In this document: positions 1-8,549 of the stretch, one piece after another | How the letters are laid out: every line of letters starts with the position of its first letter | Numbering within the stretch: the stretch's first letter is position 1 | From: Neorhizobium galegae | GTDB lineage: Bacteria; Pseudomonadota; Alphaproteobacteria; Rhizobiales; Rhizobiaceae | Assembly (NCBI RefSeq): GCF_021391675.1 | Contig: NZ_CP090096.1 | Span: 930,001 to 994,000, forward strand | Reading direction: 5' to 3' | Length of the DNA: 64,000 nt | Notes under the pieces: model-generated | Seen by the model: the letters and a program-made list of their open reading frames with translations, nothing else | What the model was told of the DNA's origin: nothing | Database searches by the model: none | Program-made: the position numbers and the translations under genes

Positions 1-2
1 CG

Positions 3-794
3 ACAGGCGGCGGTTCCGGCCTCTCCAACGAATGGATCGAGAAGCTGCCGGCGCTCGGTGTCATCGCCATCAACGGTGTCGGCACCGACAAGGTCGACCT
101 CAAGTTCACCCGCGGCCGCAATATCGACGTCACCACCACGCCCGGCGTGTTGACCGATGACGTCGCCGACATGGGCATTGCGCTGATGCTCGGCGTGCTG
201 CGCCATATCGCCAAGGGCGACGCCTTCGTGCGCGCCGGCAAGTGGGGCAAGGAAGGATTCCCGCTCGGCAATAGCCCGAAAGGCAAGCGCCTCGGCATTC
301 TCGGCCTCGGCCAGATCGGCAAGGCCTTTGGCCGTCGCGCCGAAGCCTTCGGCATGGACATCCGCTTCTGGAACCGCTCGCCGGTCAAGGACACGACCTG
401 GAAGTCCTGCGCCTCGCCGGTGGCACTGGCGGAAGACAGCGACGTGCTGTGCGTCATCGTCGCGGCGAACGCTGCGACCCAGAACATCGTCAACACCGAG
501 GTCCTGAAGGCGCTGGGGCCGAAGGGTATTTTGATCAATATCGCCCGCGGCAGCGTCGTCGATGAAGACGCACTGCTGGCAGCCCTGAACGACGGCACGA
601 TCGGCGCCGCCGGTCTCGATGTCTATCTCAATGAACCGCGCATTCGCGAAGACTTTTTCACCGCGCCGAATACGGTACTGATGCCGCACCAGGGCAGCGC
701 CACGGTCGAGACCCGCGTCGCCATGGGCGAGTTGGTGCTTGCCAATATCGCCGCGCATCTCGCCGGCGAAAAGCCGCCGACCACCGTCAATTGA
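3..794 (+). CDS. D-isomer-specific 2-hydroxyacid dehydrogenase, 5' truncated
   Basis: The reading frame is open from the first bases of the window, so the start lies upstream; about 263 residues are visible. It reduces 2-oxoacids or oxidises D-2-hydroxyacids with NAD(P)H. The Rossmann motif LGLGQIG is followed by the catalytic Arg in NIARGS, the Glu in LNEP and the catalytic His in MPHQGSA. These are the hallmarks of the hydroxypyruvate/glyoxylate reductase branch; the exact substrate cannot be read from the sequence. The stop at 792-794 is followed after 73 bp by a small gene on the same strand. Confidence 0.9.
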   Translation, partial: TGGGSGLSNEWIEKLPALGVIAINGVGTDKVDLKFTRGRNIDVTTTPGVLTDDVADMGIALMLGVLRHIAKGDAFVRAGKWGKEGFPLGNSPKGKRLGILGLGQIGKAFGRRAEAFGMDIRFWNRSPVKDTTWKSCASPVALAEDSDVLCVIVAANAATQNIVNTEVLKALGPKGILINIARGSVVDEDALLAALNDGTIGAAGLDVYLNEPRIREDFFTAPNTVLMPHQGSATVETRVAMGELVLANIAAHLAGEKPPTTVN

Positions 795-867
795 GCAATT
801 CCAGGAAAAGTGTGAAGCGGTTTTCCGTTCGGAATTGCGCAGCGCAAAAGTGAGCCGGAGAAACAAG

Positions 868-1191
868 ATGATCATCCGTCAGGCCTTTTTCGAAGGCACG
901 ATCCATGCCGGCCTGGAAGAGGCGTTCAAGGCTTATGTGGCCGAGAAGCTGATGCCCATGTGGCTCGCCTTTCCGGGCATCAAGGAAGTCCGCGTGCTCT
1001 ATAATATCGAGCGGGACGAGGGCGCTCCGTCCTACCCGATGGTGCTGTCGACAATGTACGAAAGCCGCGAGGCGCTGGCCGCGGCCCTTGAATCGCCGGT
1101 GCGTTACGAGAGCCGGGACATGACCAAGGGTCTGCTCACCATGTTCGACGGCCACATCCATCACCACGTCTTCGACCTGGCGCTGTCCTGA
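868..1191 (+). CDS. small dimeric alpha/beta-barrel-like protein, 107 aa
   Basis: The frame is open further upstream, but ATG 868 is the natural start because the earlier part overlaps the preceding dehydrogenase. The protein begins MIIRQAFFEGTI and has the size and beta-alpha-beta pattern of ferredoxin-like dimeric barrel proteins (EthD or antibiotic-monooxygenase type). I infer this fold from size and pattern only. It follows the hydroxyacid dehydrogenase on the same strand and may be cotranscribed. Function unknown. Confidence 0.6.
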   Translation: MIIRQAFFEGTIHAGLEEAFKAYVAEKLMPMWLAFPGIKEVRVLYNIERDEGAPSYPMVLSTMYESREALAAALESPVRYESRDMTKGLLTMFDGHIHHHVFDLALS

Positions 1192-1207
1192 GTTCATCGA
1201 CCGCCGG

Positions 1208-1630
1208 TCAACCGTCGGCGGTCTTGGTGCCTGAGCCGGGCGCGCGATAAGCGGGCGTGTTCGGCTCGAACAGTTCGATCAGGTTTCCGGACGGATCTTC
1301 CAACAAAATCTGCTTGCCGCCCGTCCCCTGGATGATCTCGTTGCGGAAGCGGCAGCCGGCCAGTTTCAGGCGCTCGACCATCCCATCGAGGTCGTCGACG
1401 GTCAGATGGATGCGGTTCCAGCCGCCGGGTGCCTGCTGCTCTCCGGACGGCATCGGCGCACCACCGCCACCCCGCGGGTTCGGCTGGGACAGATAGAGAT
1501 GCATGTCGCCGCGCGAAATTTCCGCGAAGGGCGGGGCAGGGTGCATCTCGAGCTTGAAGGCAAGGTGTGCGGTGTAAAAATCGATCGCTGCCTTTACATC
1601 GTTGACGATATATCTGAAGCATGCGGACAT
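1208..1630 (-). CDS. VOC (glyoxalase/bleomycin-resistance) family protein
   Basis: A 140-residue protein beginning MSACFRYIVNDVKAAIDFYT. It has two betaalphabetabetabeta halves, with a late DPSGNLIELFEP motif that carries the usual metal-binding Glu of the vicinal oxygen chelate superfamily. Such proteins are lyases, dioxygenases or resistance proteins; the substrate is not evident. It converges on the preceding small gene with only 16 bp between the stops. Confidence 0.85.
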   Translation of the reverse strand: MSACFRYIVNDVKAAIDFYTAHLAFKLEMHPAPPFAEISRGDMHLYLSQPNPRGGGGAPMPSGEQQAPGGWNRIHLTVDDLDGMVERLKLAGCRFRNEIIQGTGGKQILLEDPSGNLIELFEPNTPAYRAPGSGTKTADG

Positions 1631-1703
1631 GGTCTGCGCCCTCCCGACGTCAGGTGGATATCCGAAACACGGAGCTTAATACTCCCACAACAGAGGGCAA
1701 GCG

Positions 1704-2552
1704 TCATCCCCCTTCCTCAGCAAGGCCGTTGAACGCTCGCCGCGGACGCACTGAAACCGCATAAAGGTGCGGGGAAAGCCCGAAATTGCGGGTGAAGATG
1801 CGGGTCATGTGGCTCTGGTCGGCAAAACCGCTGGCCAGCGCCGCCTCCGCAAGTCCCGCTCCGCCGGCGACCAGTTTTCGCGCCAGCTGGATGCGCCGCT
1901 GGATCAGGTAGGCATGCGGGGTAAGCCCCATTGCCTTGTCGAAAGCGCGCAGGAGCTGGAATTGGCTAAGGCCGGCGAGGTGGGCCAGATCGGCAAGGTT
2001 GACCGCTTTGGCCGGATCGTCATCAATCCGCTCCCGCGCTGCCCGGATACCTCGCGGTACCGGTTTCGGCTCCGGCGCGTCCCGCATCACCTCGGCCAGC
2101 AGCGTCAGCAGCAATTCCTGGCGGCGGAGCTCGGCGCCGGCTTGCTCGGCGGTCATCGCCGCGAACAGCTGCCGCATCGTCGCGGCCTGCGGAGATTGCC
2201 GCAGCACCGGATCGGTAAACTCGAAATCGCCGGGCCTGCCCTGGCGGATATCGGCCGCCGCGCCGGCCATCACATCCAGATCGAAATAGAGCATCTGCCA
2301 GAAACGGCCCTCGTCGCCGATCGGCGCGCCGTCATGCACTTCGCCGGGATTGACGGTGATGATGTCGCCCGGTCCGGCTTCCACCCGACCGCGTCCGCTT
2401 GCGGACTTCTGGGCTCCGCTCTCGATCACGCCAATGCCGAATTGGTCGTGGGTGTGACGGGCGAAATGGTGATCGGAACGGGCCAAGACCGCCTGCACGC
2501 CGGCCATGCCGCATCGAAACATCCTAAATCCGTTTTGTCCCTTCGCCCGCAT
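1704..2552 (-). CDS. AraC family transcriptional regulator
   Basis: A 282-residue protein. The N-terminal half is an AraC-type cupin arm (HTHDQFGIGVIESG around residue 35), and the last ~100 residues hold two helix-turn-helix motifs (NLADLAHLAGLSQFQLLRAF and the second one ending FADQSHMTRIFTRNFG). These are typical of ligand-responsive activators of neighbouring operons. It lies 74 bp downstream of kynA on the same strand, so it could regulate the kynA/GST pair, but no operator was identified. Confidence 0.92.
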   Translation of the reverse strand: MRAKGQNGFRMFRCGMAGVQAVLARSDHHFARHTHDQFGIGVIESGAQKSASGRGRVEAGPGDIITVNPGEVHDGAPIGDEGRFWQMLYFDLDVMAGAAADIRQGRPGDFEFTDPVLRQSPQAATMRQLFAAMTAEQAGAELRRQELLLTLLAEVMRDAPEPKPVPRGIRAARERIDDDPAKAVNLADLAHLAGLSQFQLLRAFDKAMGLTPHAYLIQRRIQLARKLVAGGAGLAEAALASGFADQSHMTRIFTRNFGLSPHLYAVSVRPRRAFNGLAEEGG

Positions 2553-2626
2553 CGGCTCCTCGCGTTTGAGCCAGCATAACTCAGCTCAAGAAGATCACCA
2601 ACCGGCAGCTCCGAGCCTCGCGCAGC

Positions 2627-3466
2627 TTACAGGACTGTGCGCACCCGCCAGAGTTCGGGAAACAGTTCGACCTCCAGCATCTTCTTGAGATACGACGTTC
2701 CCGACGTGCCGCCGGTGCCGCGCTTGAAGCCGATCACCCGTTCCACCGTGGTGACGTGATTGAATCGCCAGCGGCGGAAATAGTCTTCGAAGTCGACCAG
2801 CTTTTCGGCGAGTTCGTAAAGCTCCCAATAGGTGCCGGGTGCGCTATAGACCTGTTTCCAGGCCTCCAGCACCCGCTCGTTCTCGGTGCGTTTGGTGCGC
2901 CAGCCGGTTCTGGCCGCGTCCTCGCCGATATCGAACCCGCGCCGGGAAAGCAGCATCAGCGCCTCGTCGTAAAGGCTCGGGCGGGCCAGGATGCCTTCCA
3001 GCATCTCGGTAATATCGGGCCGATGCGCATGCGGCCCGAGCATCGCGACGTTGCGGTTGCCGGCAAGGAACTCGATCGCCCGGTATTGATAGGACTGGAA
3101 GCCGGAAGACTGGCCGAGCGAGGCGCGGAATTCGGTGTATTCGCTGGGCGTCATGGTGCGCAGCACGTCCCAGGCATTGTTGAGTTGTTCGAAGATGCGG
3201 GCGACGCGGGTGAGCATCTTGAAGGCCGGCTGCGGATCGTCATTGCGGATGGCCTCGATCGCCGAGGTGATCTCGTGGATCGCAAGCTTCATCCACAGTT
3301 CGGACGTCTGGTGCTGGATGATGAACAGCAGTTCGTCATGCGCCGCCGAAATCGGCGCCTGCGCGTCGAGCACCTTTTCGAGATGCAGGTAGTCGGAATA
3401 GGACATCTTTTCGCGAAAAGACATTTCCGCGCCGTCTTCGCTGGGATCGTAGGGTTTTGCGCTCAT
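2627..3466 (-). CDS. kynA: tryptophan 2,3-dioxygenase
   Basis: Haem enzyme that opens the indole ring of L-tryptophan to N-formylkynurenine, the first step of the kynurenine pathway. The 279-residue length fits the bacterial family. The N-terminal [20 protein letters not shown] and the active-site stretch [16 protein letters not shown] are diagnostic, as is [16 protein letters not shown]. The GST gene lies 24 bp upstream on the same strand, so the two probably form one transcript. Kynureninase and formamidase are not in the window. Confidence 0.96.
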   Translation of the reverse strand: MSAKPYDPSEDGAEMSFREKMSYSDYLHLEKVLDAQAPISAAHDELLFIIQHQTSELWMKLAIHEITSAIEAIRNDDPQPAFKMLTRVARIFEQLNNAWDVLRTMTPSEYTEFRASLGQSSGFQSYQYRAIEFLAGNRNVAMLGPHAHRPDITEMLEGILARPSLYDEALMLLSRRGFDIGEDAARTGWRTKRTENERVLEAWKQVYSAPGTYWELYELAEKLVDFEDYFRRWRFNHVTTVERVIGFKRGTGGTSGTSYLKKMLEVELFPELWRVRTVL

Positions 3467-3490
3467 GATGTCCGATATGTCTTTCGCCGG

Positions 3491-4144
3491 TTAGAATTCC
3501 ACTTCCAACTCGACGATTTCGTCCGGTTCCGCAAGTGCGCCTTCGGTCCATTCCAGCATCAGCGGCCAGGCTAAAACCATCTCCGCATAAGCCGCGAGCC
3601 TCGGTTCAAGCTCGACCGCATAGGTGCGGAATCGGCTGCAGACCGGCGCATACATCGCATCCGCTACCGTCGGATTGGCGCCAAACAGCCACGGGCCGCC
3701 GCTTGCCTCCAGGCACTCGGTCCAGATCGTCTTGACCCGCTCGACATCCGGCCGGGCGCCCGAAAAGATCTTGAAACGCTCGTGCCGGGCCTTGAGGTTC
3801 ATCGGCAGGGCCGAGCGAAGATTGTGGAAACCGGAATGCATTTCCCCCGAAACGGCGCGACAACGGGCACGGTCGGCGATGTCGGCCGGCCAGAGACCGG
3901 CATCCGGCGTGATTTCGTTCAAATATTCGGCAATCGCCAGCGTATCCCAGACGTTGACGCCATCATGTGTCAGCCGCGGCACCAGGACGGAGGGTGACAG
4001 GAGCAGCAGTTCCTGGCGCGCGTCGTCGTTCATCTCGACCAGCACTTCCCCGAAATCGAGGCCCGCCATGCGGCAGAGGAGCCATCCGCGAAGCGACCAC
4101 GAGGAATAGTTTTTCGACGAAATCGTCAGTGTCGCCTGTGTCAT
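3491..4144 (-). CDS. glutathione S-transferase family protein
   Basis: A 217-residue protein with an N-terminal thioredoxin-like domain (TISSKNYSSWSLRGWL, with Ser residues where the catalytic Ser/Tyr of GSTs sits; then VPRLTHDG with the cis-Pro and the DTLAIAEYL glutathione-binding segment) and an all-helical C-terminal half. Glutathione conjugation or isomerisation is the likely chemistry; the substrate is unknown. It is divergent from the PHA depolymerase and lies directly upstream of kynA. Confidence 0.88.
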   Translation of the reverse strand: MTQATLTISSKNYSSWSLRGWLLCRMAGLDFGEVLVEMNDDARQELLLLSPSVLVPRLTHDGVNVWDTLAIAEYLNEITPDAGLWPADIADRARCRAVSGEMHSGFHNLRSALPMNLKARHERFKIFSGARPDVERVKTIWTECLEASGGPWLFGANPTVADAMYAPVCSRFRTYAVELEPRLAAYAEMVLAWPLMLEWTEGALAEPDEIVELEVEF

Positions 4145-4254
4145 CGCTCAAAACTCCTGCCGGACAACTGTGCGTCCGATGACAATCTTCTCGCATCGCG
4201 AGACATATTGCACTAGCATTTTTGCACTGCCGCATTTTAGCGGCGCGCGGGGTC

Positions 4255-5475
4255 ATGTTCATGCTCTATCAGGCCTATCAATTCCAGGACGACCTCCTCG
4301 CGCCGATGCGGGATATGGCCCGACGCCTGCAACTGATGTCTTCGGCCCTGTTCTTCGGCGCCGGCACGGATATGGGCCGGCATGCCGCCGCGGCACTCGA
4401 ACTGATGTCCCGCTTCAAGATCACCCACGAGCGGCCGGAATTCGAGATCAACTCGGTCACGATCGGCAATCGCGACGTGCCGATATCAGTCGAAACGGCG
4501 CTCGAGCTGCCCTTCGGCCGGCTCCTGCATTTCGTCGCCGACGTCGATACGCCCCGCCCGCGGGTGCTCGTAGTGGCGCCGTTGTCGGGCCATTTCGCGA
4601 CGCTGCTGCGCGGCACGGTCCAGACGCTGCTGAAGGACCATGACGTCTATGTCACCGACTGGGCCAACGCGCGGGACGTGTCCACGTCCGCCGGCCGTTT
4701 CGGCATGGACGACTACGTCGATTACATCATCCGCTTTCTGGAGGAGATCGGCCCGCGCGGGCATATTCTCGCAGTCTGCCAGCCCTGCGTCCAGGCGCTT
4801 GTCGCCGTCGCCGTCATGTCCGAGGCGAAGAACCCGGCGACTCCGCGCACGATGACGCTGATGGCCGGGCCGGTCGATACCCGCGAGAGCCCGACCAAGG
4901 TCAACGAACTCGCGGTCTCGAAGCCGCTGTCGTGGTTCAAGAGCGAGTTGATCACCGGCGTTCCGATGGGTTTTCCCGGCAGCGGCCGGCGCGTCTATCC
5001 GGGCTTCCTGCAGCTCGTCGCCTTCATGAGCATGAACATGGAGCGGCATGTCGAGGCGCATCGCAAGCTCTACGGCCATCTCGCCAAGGGCGAGACGACT
5101 GAGGCGAACAAGATCAAGCATTTCTACGACGAGTATTTCGCGGTGCTCGACATGACCGAGGAATTCTACATCGAGACCATCGACCGGGTCTTCCAGAAGG
5201 CGGAGCTGGCGAGCGGCACCTACACCCATCATGGCCGGAAGGTGGATCCGAACCATATCCACGCCACGGCGCTTCTGACCGTCGAGGGCGGACGCGACGA
5301 TATCTGCGGGCTCGGCCAGACTTCGGCCGCGCACGACCTCTGTCGCTCGCTGCGGCCGCATCTGCGCCGCCACCATCTGCAAGCCAATGTCGGGCACTAT
5401 GGCGTCTTCAGCGGACGCCGATGGGAGAAGGAAATCTATCCCGTCGTGCGCAATCTGATCCTCGCAATGGAATGA
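4255..5475 (+). CDS. phaZ: intracellular polyhydroxyalkanoate depolymerase
   Basis: About 406 residues from ATG 4255 (MFMLYQAYQFQDD); the frame is open back to 4222, and ATG 4261 is also possible. It hydrolyses stored poly-3-hydroxybutyrate. The alpha/beta-hydrolase nucleophile is a Cys in the motif VCQPC (Cys175 from ATG 4255), as known for R. eutropha PhaZ1-type depolymerases, instead of the usual lipase-box Ser. The C-terminal HYGVFSGRRW supplies the catalytic His. Its product 3-hydroxybutyrate feeds acetyl-CoA metabolism, next to the malonyl-CoA genes downstream. Confidence 0.93.
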   Translation: MFMLYQAYQFQDDLLAPMRDMARRLQLMSSALFFGAGTDMGRHAAAALELMSRFKITHERPEFEINSVTIGNRDVPISVETALELPFGRLLHFVADVDTPRPRVLVVAPLSGHFATLLRGTVQTLLKDHDVYVTDWANARDVSTSAGRFGMDDYVDYIIRFLEEIGPRGHILAVCQPCVQALVAVAVMSEAKNPATPRTMTLMAGPVDTRESPTKVNELAVSKPLSWFKSELITGVPMGFPGSGRRVYPGFLQLVAFMSMNMERHVEAHRKLYGHLAKGETTEANKIKHFYDEYFAVLDMTEEFYIETIDRVFQKAELASGTYTHHGRKVDPNHIHATALLTVEGGRDDICGLGQTSAAHDLCRSLRPHLRRHHLQANVGHYGVFSGRRWEKEIYPVVRNLILAME

Positions 5476-5500
5476 CGCCGAAGGCGTCAAGTCTCATGCC

Positions 5501-5536
5501 TTGACTTGCATACGATCCTCTATCTGCTGTATGCAA
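5501..5536 (+). promoter_or_regulatory. candidate promoter/operator in front of matA
   Basis: TTGACT at 5501 resembles a -35 box. TTGCATAC at 5506-5513 and GTATGCAA at 5529-5536 form an 8-bp inverted repeat with a 15-bp spacer, 21 bp before the matA start. FCD-type GntR regulators such as MatR are known, from memory, to bind GTATAC-centred palindromes. A related element lies before the UGSC gene at 8481-8522. Confidence 0.5.
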
Positions 5537-5557
5537 TGAATGGGTAGGAGAAAAGAG

Positions 5558-6931
5558 ATGAGCAGCAGGGATCCAGTTTTCGGCTGGTGGGACGCTCCTC
5601 CGTTTATCGGCGAGCTGATCCAGTCGTTATCGGGCCGCGGCCGGGCCTTGTTCGGCCTGTCATCACCGCCGGTGCAGAACCGCGATCTCACCGGCCTTGC
5701 CGAGATGATCCTGTCGCGCCGCGGCGAAGTCTCCGGCGCCATTCTTGCCGAAGCGTTCCTCGAAGCCTATCGCCAGGCAAGCGCCCCGGACCGTGACATC
5801 TTCATGCGCGCGCTGCTGGATCGTTTCGGCCCCGACCGCACGGCCCTGGATGCCGCGGCCGCCGCCTATAGTGCCGACCCCAGCGCGGAGAATATTGCAA
5901 GGCTGCACGAGGCGGCCGAGCCGCGCCGGCAGGAGCTTTTCCGGCGCATCAATTTCGCCAAGCGCGGCACCGCGACGCTGGTCGAGATGCGCGAACATCT
6001 GATGGACATGCTGTCCAAGGAACCGGCGTTGCAGCCGGTCGACCTCGACTTCTGCCATCTCTTCTCCTCATGGTTCAACCGGGGCTTCCTGATGTTGCGA
6101 TCGATCGACTGGACCACGCCCGCCAATATCCTGGAGGCGCTGATCCGCTATGAAGCCGTGCATGATATCGACGGCTGGGACGATCTGCGCCGGCGATTGG
6201 CGCCGGCCGACCGCCGTTGCTTCGGCTTCTTTCACCCGCAATTGGAAGACGAGCCGCTGATCTTCGTCGAGGTGGCGCTGACCGACCATCTGCCCGCCTC
6301 GGTCGACGCGCTCCTCGCCCGCGACCGTCAGCCGCTGGACGTGCAGCAGGCGACGACGGCGGTGTTTTATTCGATTTCCAACTGCCAGCGCGGCCTGGCC
6401 GGCATTTCGCTCGGCAACTTCCTCATCAAACAGGTGGTGAACGATCTGAAGCGCGACCTTCCGCGGCTCGAGAATTTCGTGACACTATCCCCCATCCCGG
6501 GCTTCGGTGCCTGGCTGCGCGGCGAAAGCCGCGCGACCGACAGCGAAGAAATCAGCCAAGAAAAGCAGCGGCTTATCGCCAGGCTTGAAGGTGATTGGGC
6601 ATCTGCCGGCGAGCACGAACTCGACCAGATCCAGCGCGCCATGCTGCCGCTCGGGGCGCATTACCTGTTGAACGTCCGGCGAGGCAATGGCCGCCCGGTC
6701 GATCCGGTGGCGCGGTTCCATCTTGGCAACGGCGCGCAGGCCGAACGGCTCAATTTCCTCGGCGACCGATCGCCGAAGGGCATGCGCCAGTCATACGGCC
6801 TGATGGTCAACTATCGCTACCGGCTCGGCGAAATTGAGAAGAACCACGAGGCTTACGCCGAAAACGGCCATATCGCAGCCACGCCGGCGCTGCGCAAACT
6901 GGCCCAACCGGTTTCCCAGGAGGTGTTTTAA
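5558..6931 (+). CDS. matA: malonyl-CoA decarboxylase
   Basis: About 457 residues from ATG 5558, chosen because a GGAG Shine-Dalgarno at 5547-5550 precedes it; an earlier in-frame ATG at 5540 overlaps that site. It converts malonyl-CoA to acetyl-CoA and CO2. The helical N-terminal domain is followed by the GNAT-like catalytic domain with FFHPQLEDEPLIFVEVALT, YSISNCQRGLAGISLGNFLI and the LSPIPGF segment typical of the family. The stop overlaps the matB start by one base (TAATG), the usual coupled matAB arrangement of rhizobia. Confidence 0.94.
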   Translation: MSSRDPVFGWWDAPPFIGELIQSLSGRGRALFGLSSPPVQNRDLTGLAEMILSRRGEVSGAILAEAFLEAYRQASAPDRDIFMRALLDRFGPDRTALDAAAAAYSADPSAENIARLHEAAEPRRQELFRRINFAKRGTATLVEMREHLMDMLSKEPALQPVDLDFCHLFSSWFNRGFLMLRSIDWTTPANILEALIRYEAVHDIDGWDDLRRRLAPADRRCFGFFHPQLEDEPLIFVEVALTDHLPASVDALLARDRQPLDVQQATTAVFYSISNCQRGLAGISLGNFLIKQVVNDLKRDLPRLENFVTLSPIPGFGAWLRGESRATDSEEISQEKQRLIARLEGDWASAGEHELDQIQRAMLPLGAHYLLNVRRGNGRPVDPVARFHLGNGAQAERLNFLGDRSPKGMRQSYGLMVNYRYRLGEIEKNHEAYAENGHIAATPALRKLAQPVSQEVF

Positions 6932-8461
6932 TGGCTGGTAATCTCTATGACGCGCTGCTCGGCGGCATCGAGCGGGAGGATCGGCTGCTCCTGACGGACG
7001 AAACGGTCGGCGCGATGAGCTACCGAGCCTTTGCCGATCACTGCGCGCGGCTTGCCGGAGCCCTTCTCGAAGCTGGCCTGCAGCCGGGCGACCGGGTCGC
7101 CGTCCAGGCGGAAAAGTCGGTCGCGGCACTGGCGCTGTATCTCGCGACGGTCAGGGCAGGCGGCATCTACCTGCCGCTCAACATCGCCTATACACCGGCG
7201 GAGATCGAATATTTCCTCACCGACGCCGAGCCCTCGATCTTCGTCTGCGATCCCTCGAAACTCGAGGCGCTGCAGCCGATCGCCAAGGCGGCCGGCGCGA
7301 AGATCCTGACGCTCGATCCCGCGGGGAAGGGGACTTTGACGGACGCGGTCGCCATTGCCAAGCCGATTGCCGAAACCTCGGCGCGGGGGAGGCGCGGATA
7401 TCGCCGCGATCCTTTACACGTCCGGCACGACGGGGCGTTCCAAGGGTGCCATGCTCAGCCACGACAATCTCCTGTCGAACGCCATGTCGCTGGTGGACAG
7501 CTGGCGTTTTTCAGACAAGGACGTGCTGATCCACGCCCTGCCGATCTTCCACACGCACGGGCTTTTCGTCGCCACCAATGTCGTGCTCGCCTCGCGCGCC
7601 TCGATGATTTTCCAGGTGAAATTCGACCCGAACAAGATCATGGAGGCGATGCCGAAGGCGACCGTGCTGATGGGCGTGCCGACCTTCTATACCCGCCTGC
7701 TGCAGCACTCGGGGCTCGACAGGCACAGCACCGCCCATATGCGCCTCTTCGTTTCCGGGTCCGCGCCGCTTCTTGCCGAAACCCACGCGGAATGGCAGGC
7801 GCGCACCGGTCACGCCATCCTCGAGCGCTACGGCATGACCGAGACCAACATGAACACCTCGAACCCCTATGACGGCCGGCGTGTCGCCGGCACGGTCGGT
7901 TTCCCGCTGCCGGGCGTCGAGGTGCGGATCGCCGGCCCGGAAACAGGTGCCTCCCTCGGCACGGAAGAGATCGGCATGATCGAGGTGCGCGGCCCGAACG
8001 TGTTTTCGGGTTACTGGCGCATGCCGGAAAAGACCGCCGCGGAATTCCGCAAGGACGGCTTCTTCATCACCGGCGATCTCGGCAAGGTGGATACCGACGG
8101 TTATCTGCATATCGTCGGCCGCGGCAAGGACCTCATCATCACCGGCGGCTACAATGTATACCCGAAAGAGGTGGAGATGGAGATCGACGCCATGCCGGGC
8201 GTCGCCGAAAGTGCCGTCTTCGGTGTCAACCATCCGGATTTCGGCGAAGGCATCATCGCCGCGATCGTCCTGAAATCAGGTGCCCAACTGACCGAACAGG
8301 AGGTCATCAAGGCGCTCGACGGCCGTCTGGCCGGCTATAAACGCCCGAAAAAGGTGGCCTTCATGGCCGAACTGCCGCGAAACACGATGGGCAAGGTCCA
8401 GAAGAATATACTTCGCGATCGGTTTTCCGGAGTTTTCGAGCCTGCGGTGGCTGTAAAATAG
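6931..8461 (+). CDS. matB: malonyl-CoA synthetase (AMP-forming), with a one-base frameshift
   Basis: ANL-superfamily ligase that makes malonyl-CoA from malonate, CoA and ATP. The N-terminal part (MAGNLYDALLGGIEREDR to about residue 151) is in one frame, and from about 7390 the protein continues in the next frame with AAILYTSGTTGRSKGAML, the P-loop of the family. A single extra G in the G5 run at 7385-7389 accounts for the shift; removing it restores about 509 residues, the normal MatB length. The rest is intact, with YGMTETNMN, GDLGKVDTDGYLHIVGR and the C-terminal Lys motif RNTMGKVQK. It is either a sequencing error or a recent inactivation. Confidence 0.88.
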
Positions 8462-8480
8462 GCGATAGAAATTTTAGGAC

Positions 8481-8549
8481 TTGACGGCTGATGTATACGA
8501 GTGGACTATTAATTGCATACGAGCACGGATCATTTCGGGAGGAAATGGG
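8481..8549 (+). promoter_or_regulatory. candidate promoter/operator before the UGSC gene
   Basis: TTGACG (8481-8486) with GACTAT (8504-8509) at a 17-bp spacing is a plausible promoter. TGTATACGA (8492-8500) and TTGCATACGA (8513-8522) resemble the inverted-repeat half-sites upstream of matA. A strong ribosome site GGGAGGA at 8538-8544 precedes ATG 8550. The downstream GntR protein is the obvious candidate ligand-responsive repressor. Confidence 0.5.
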
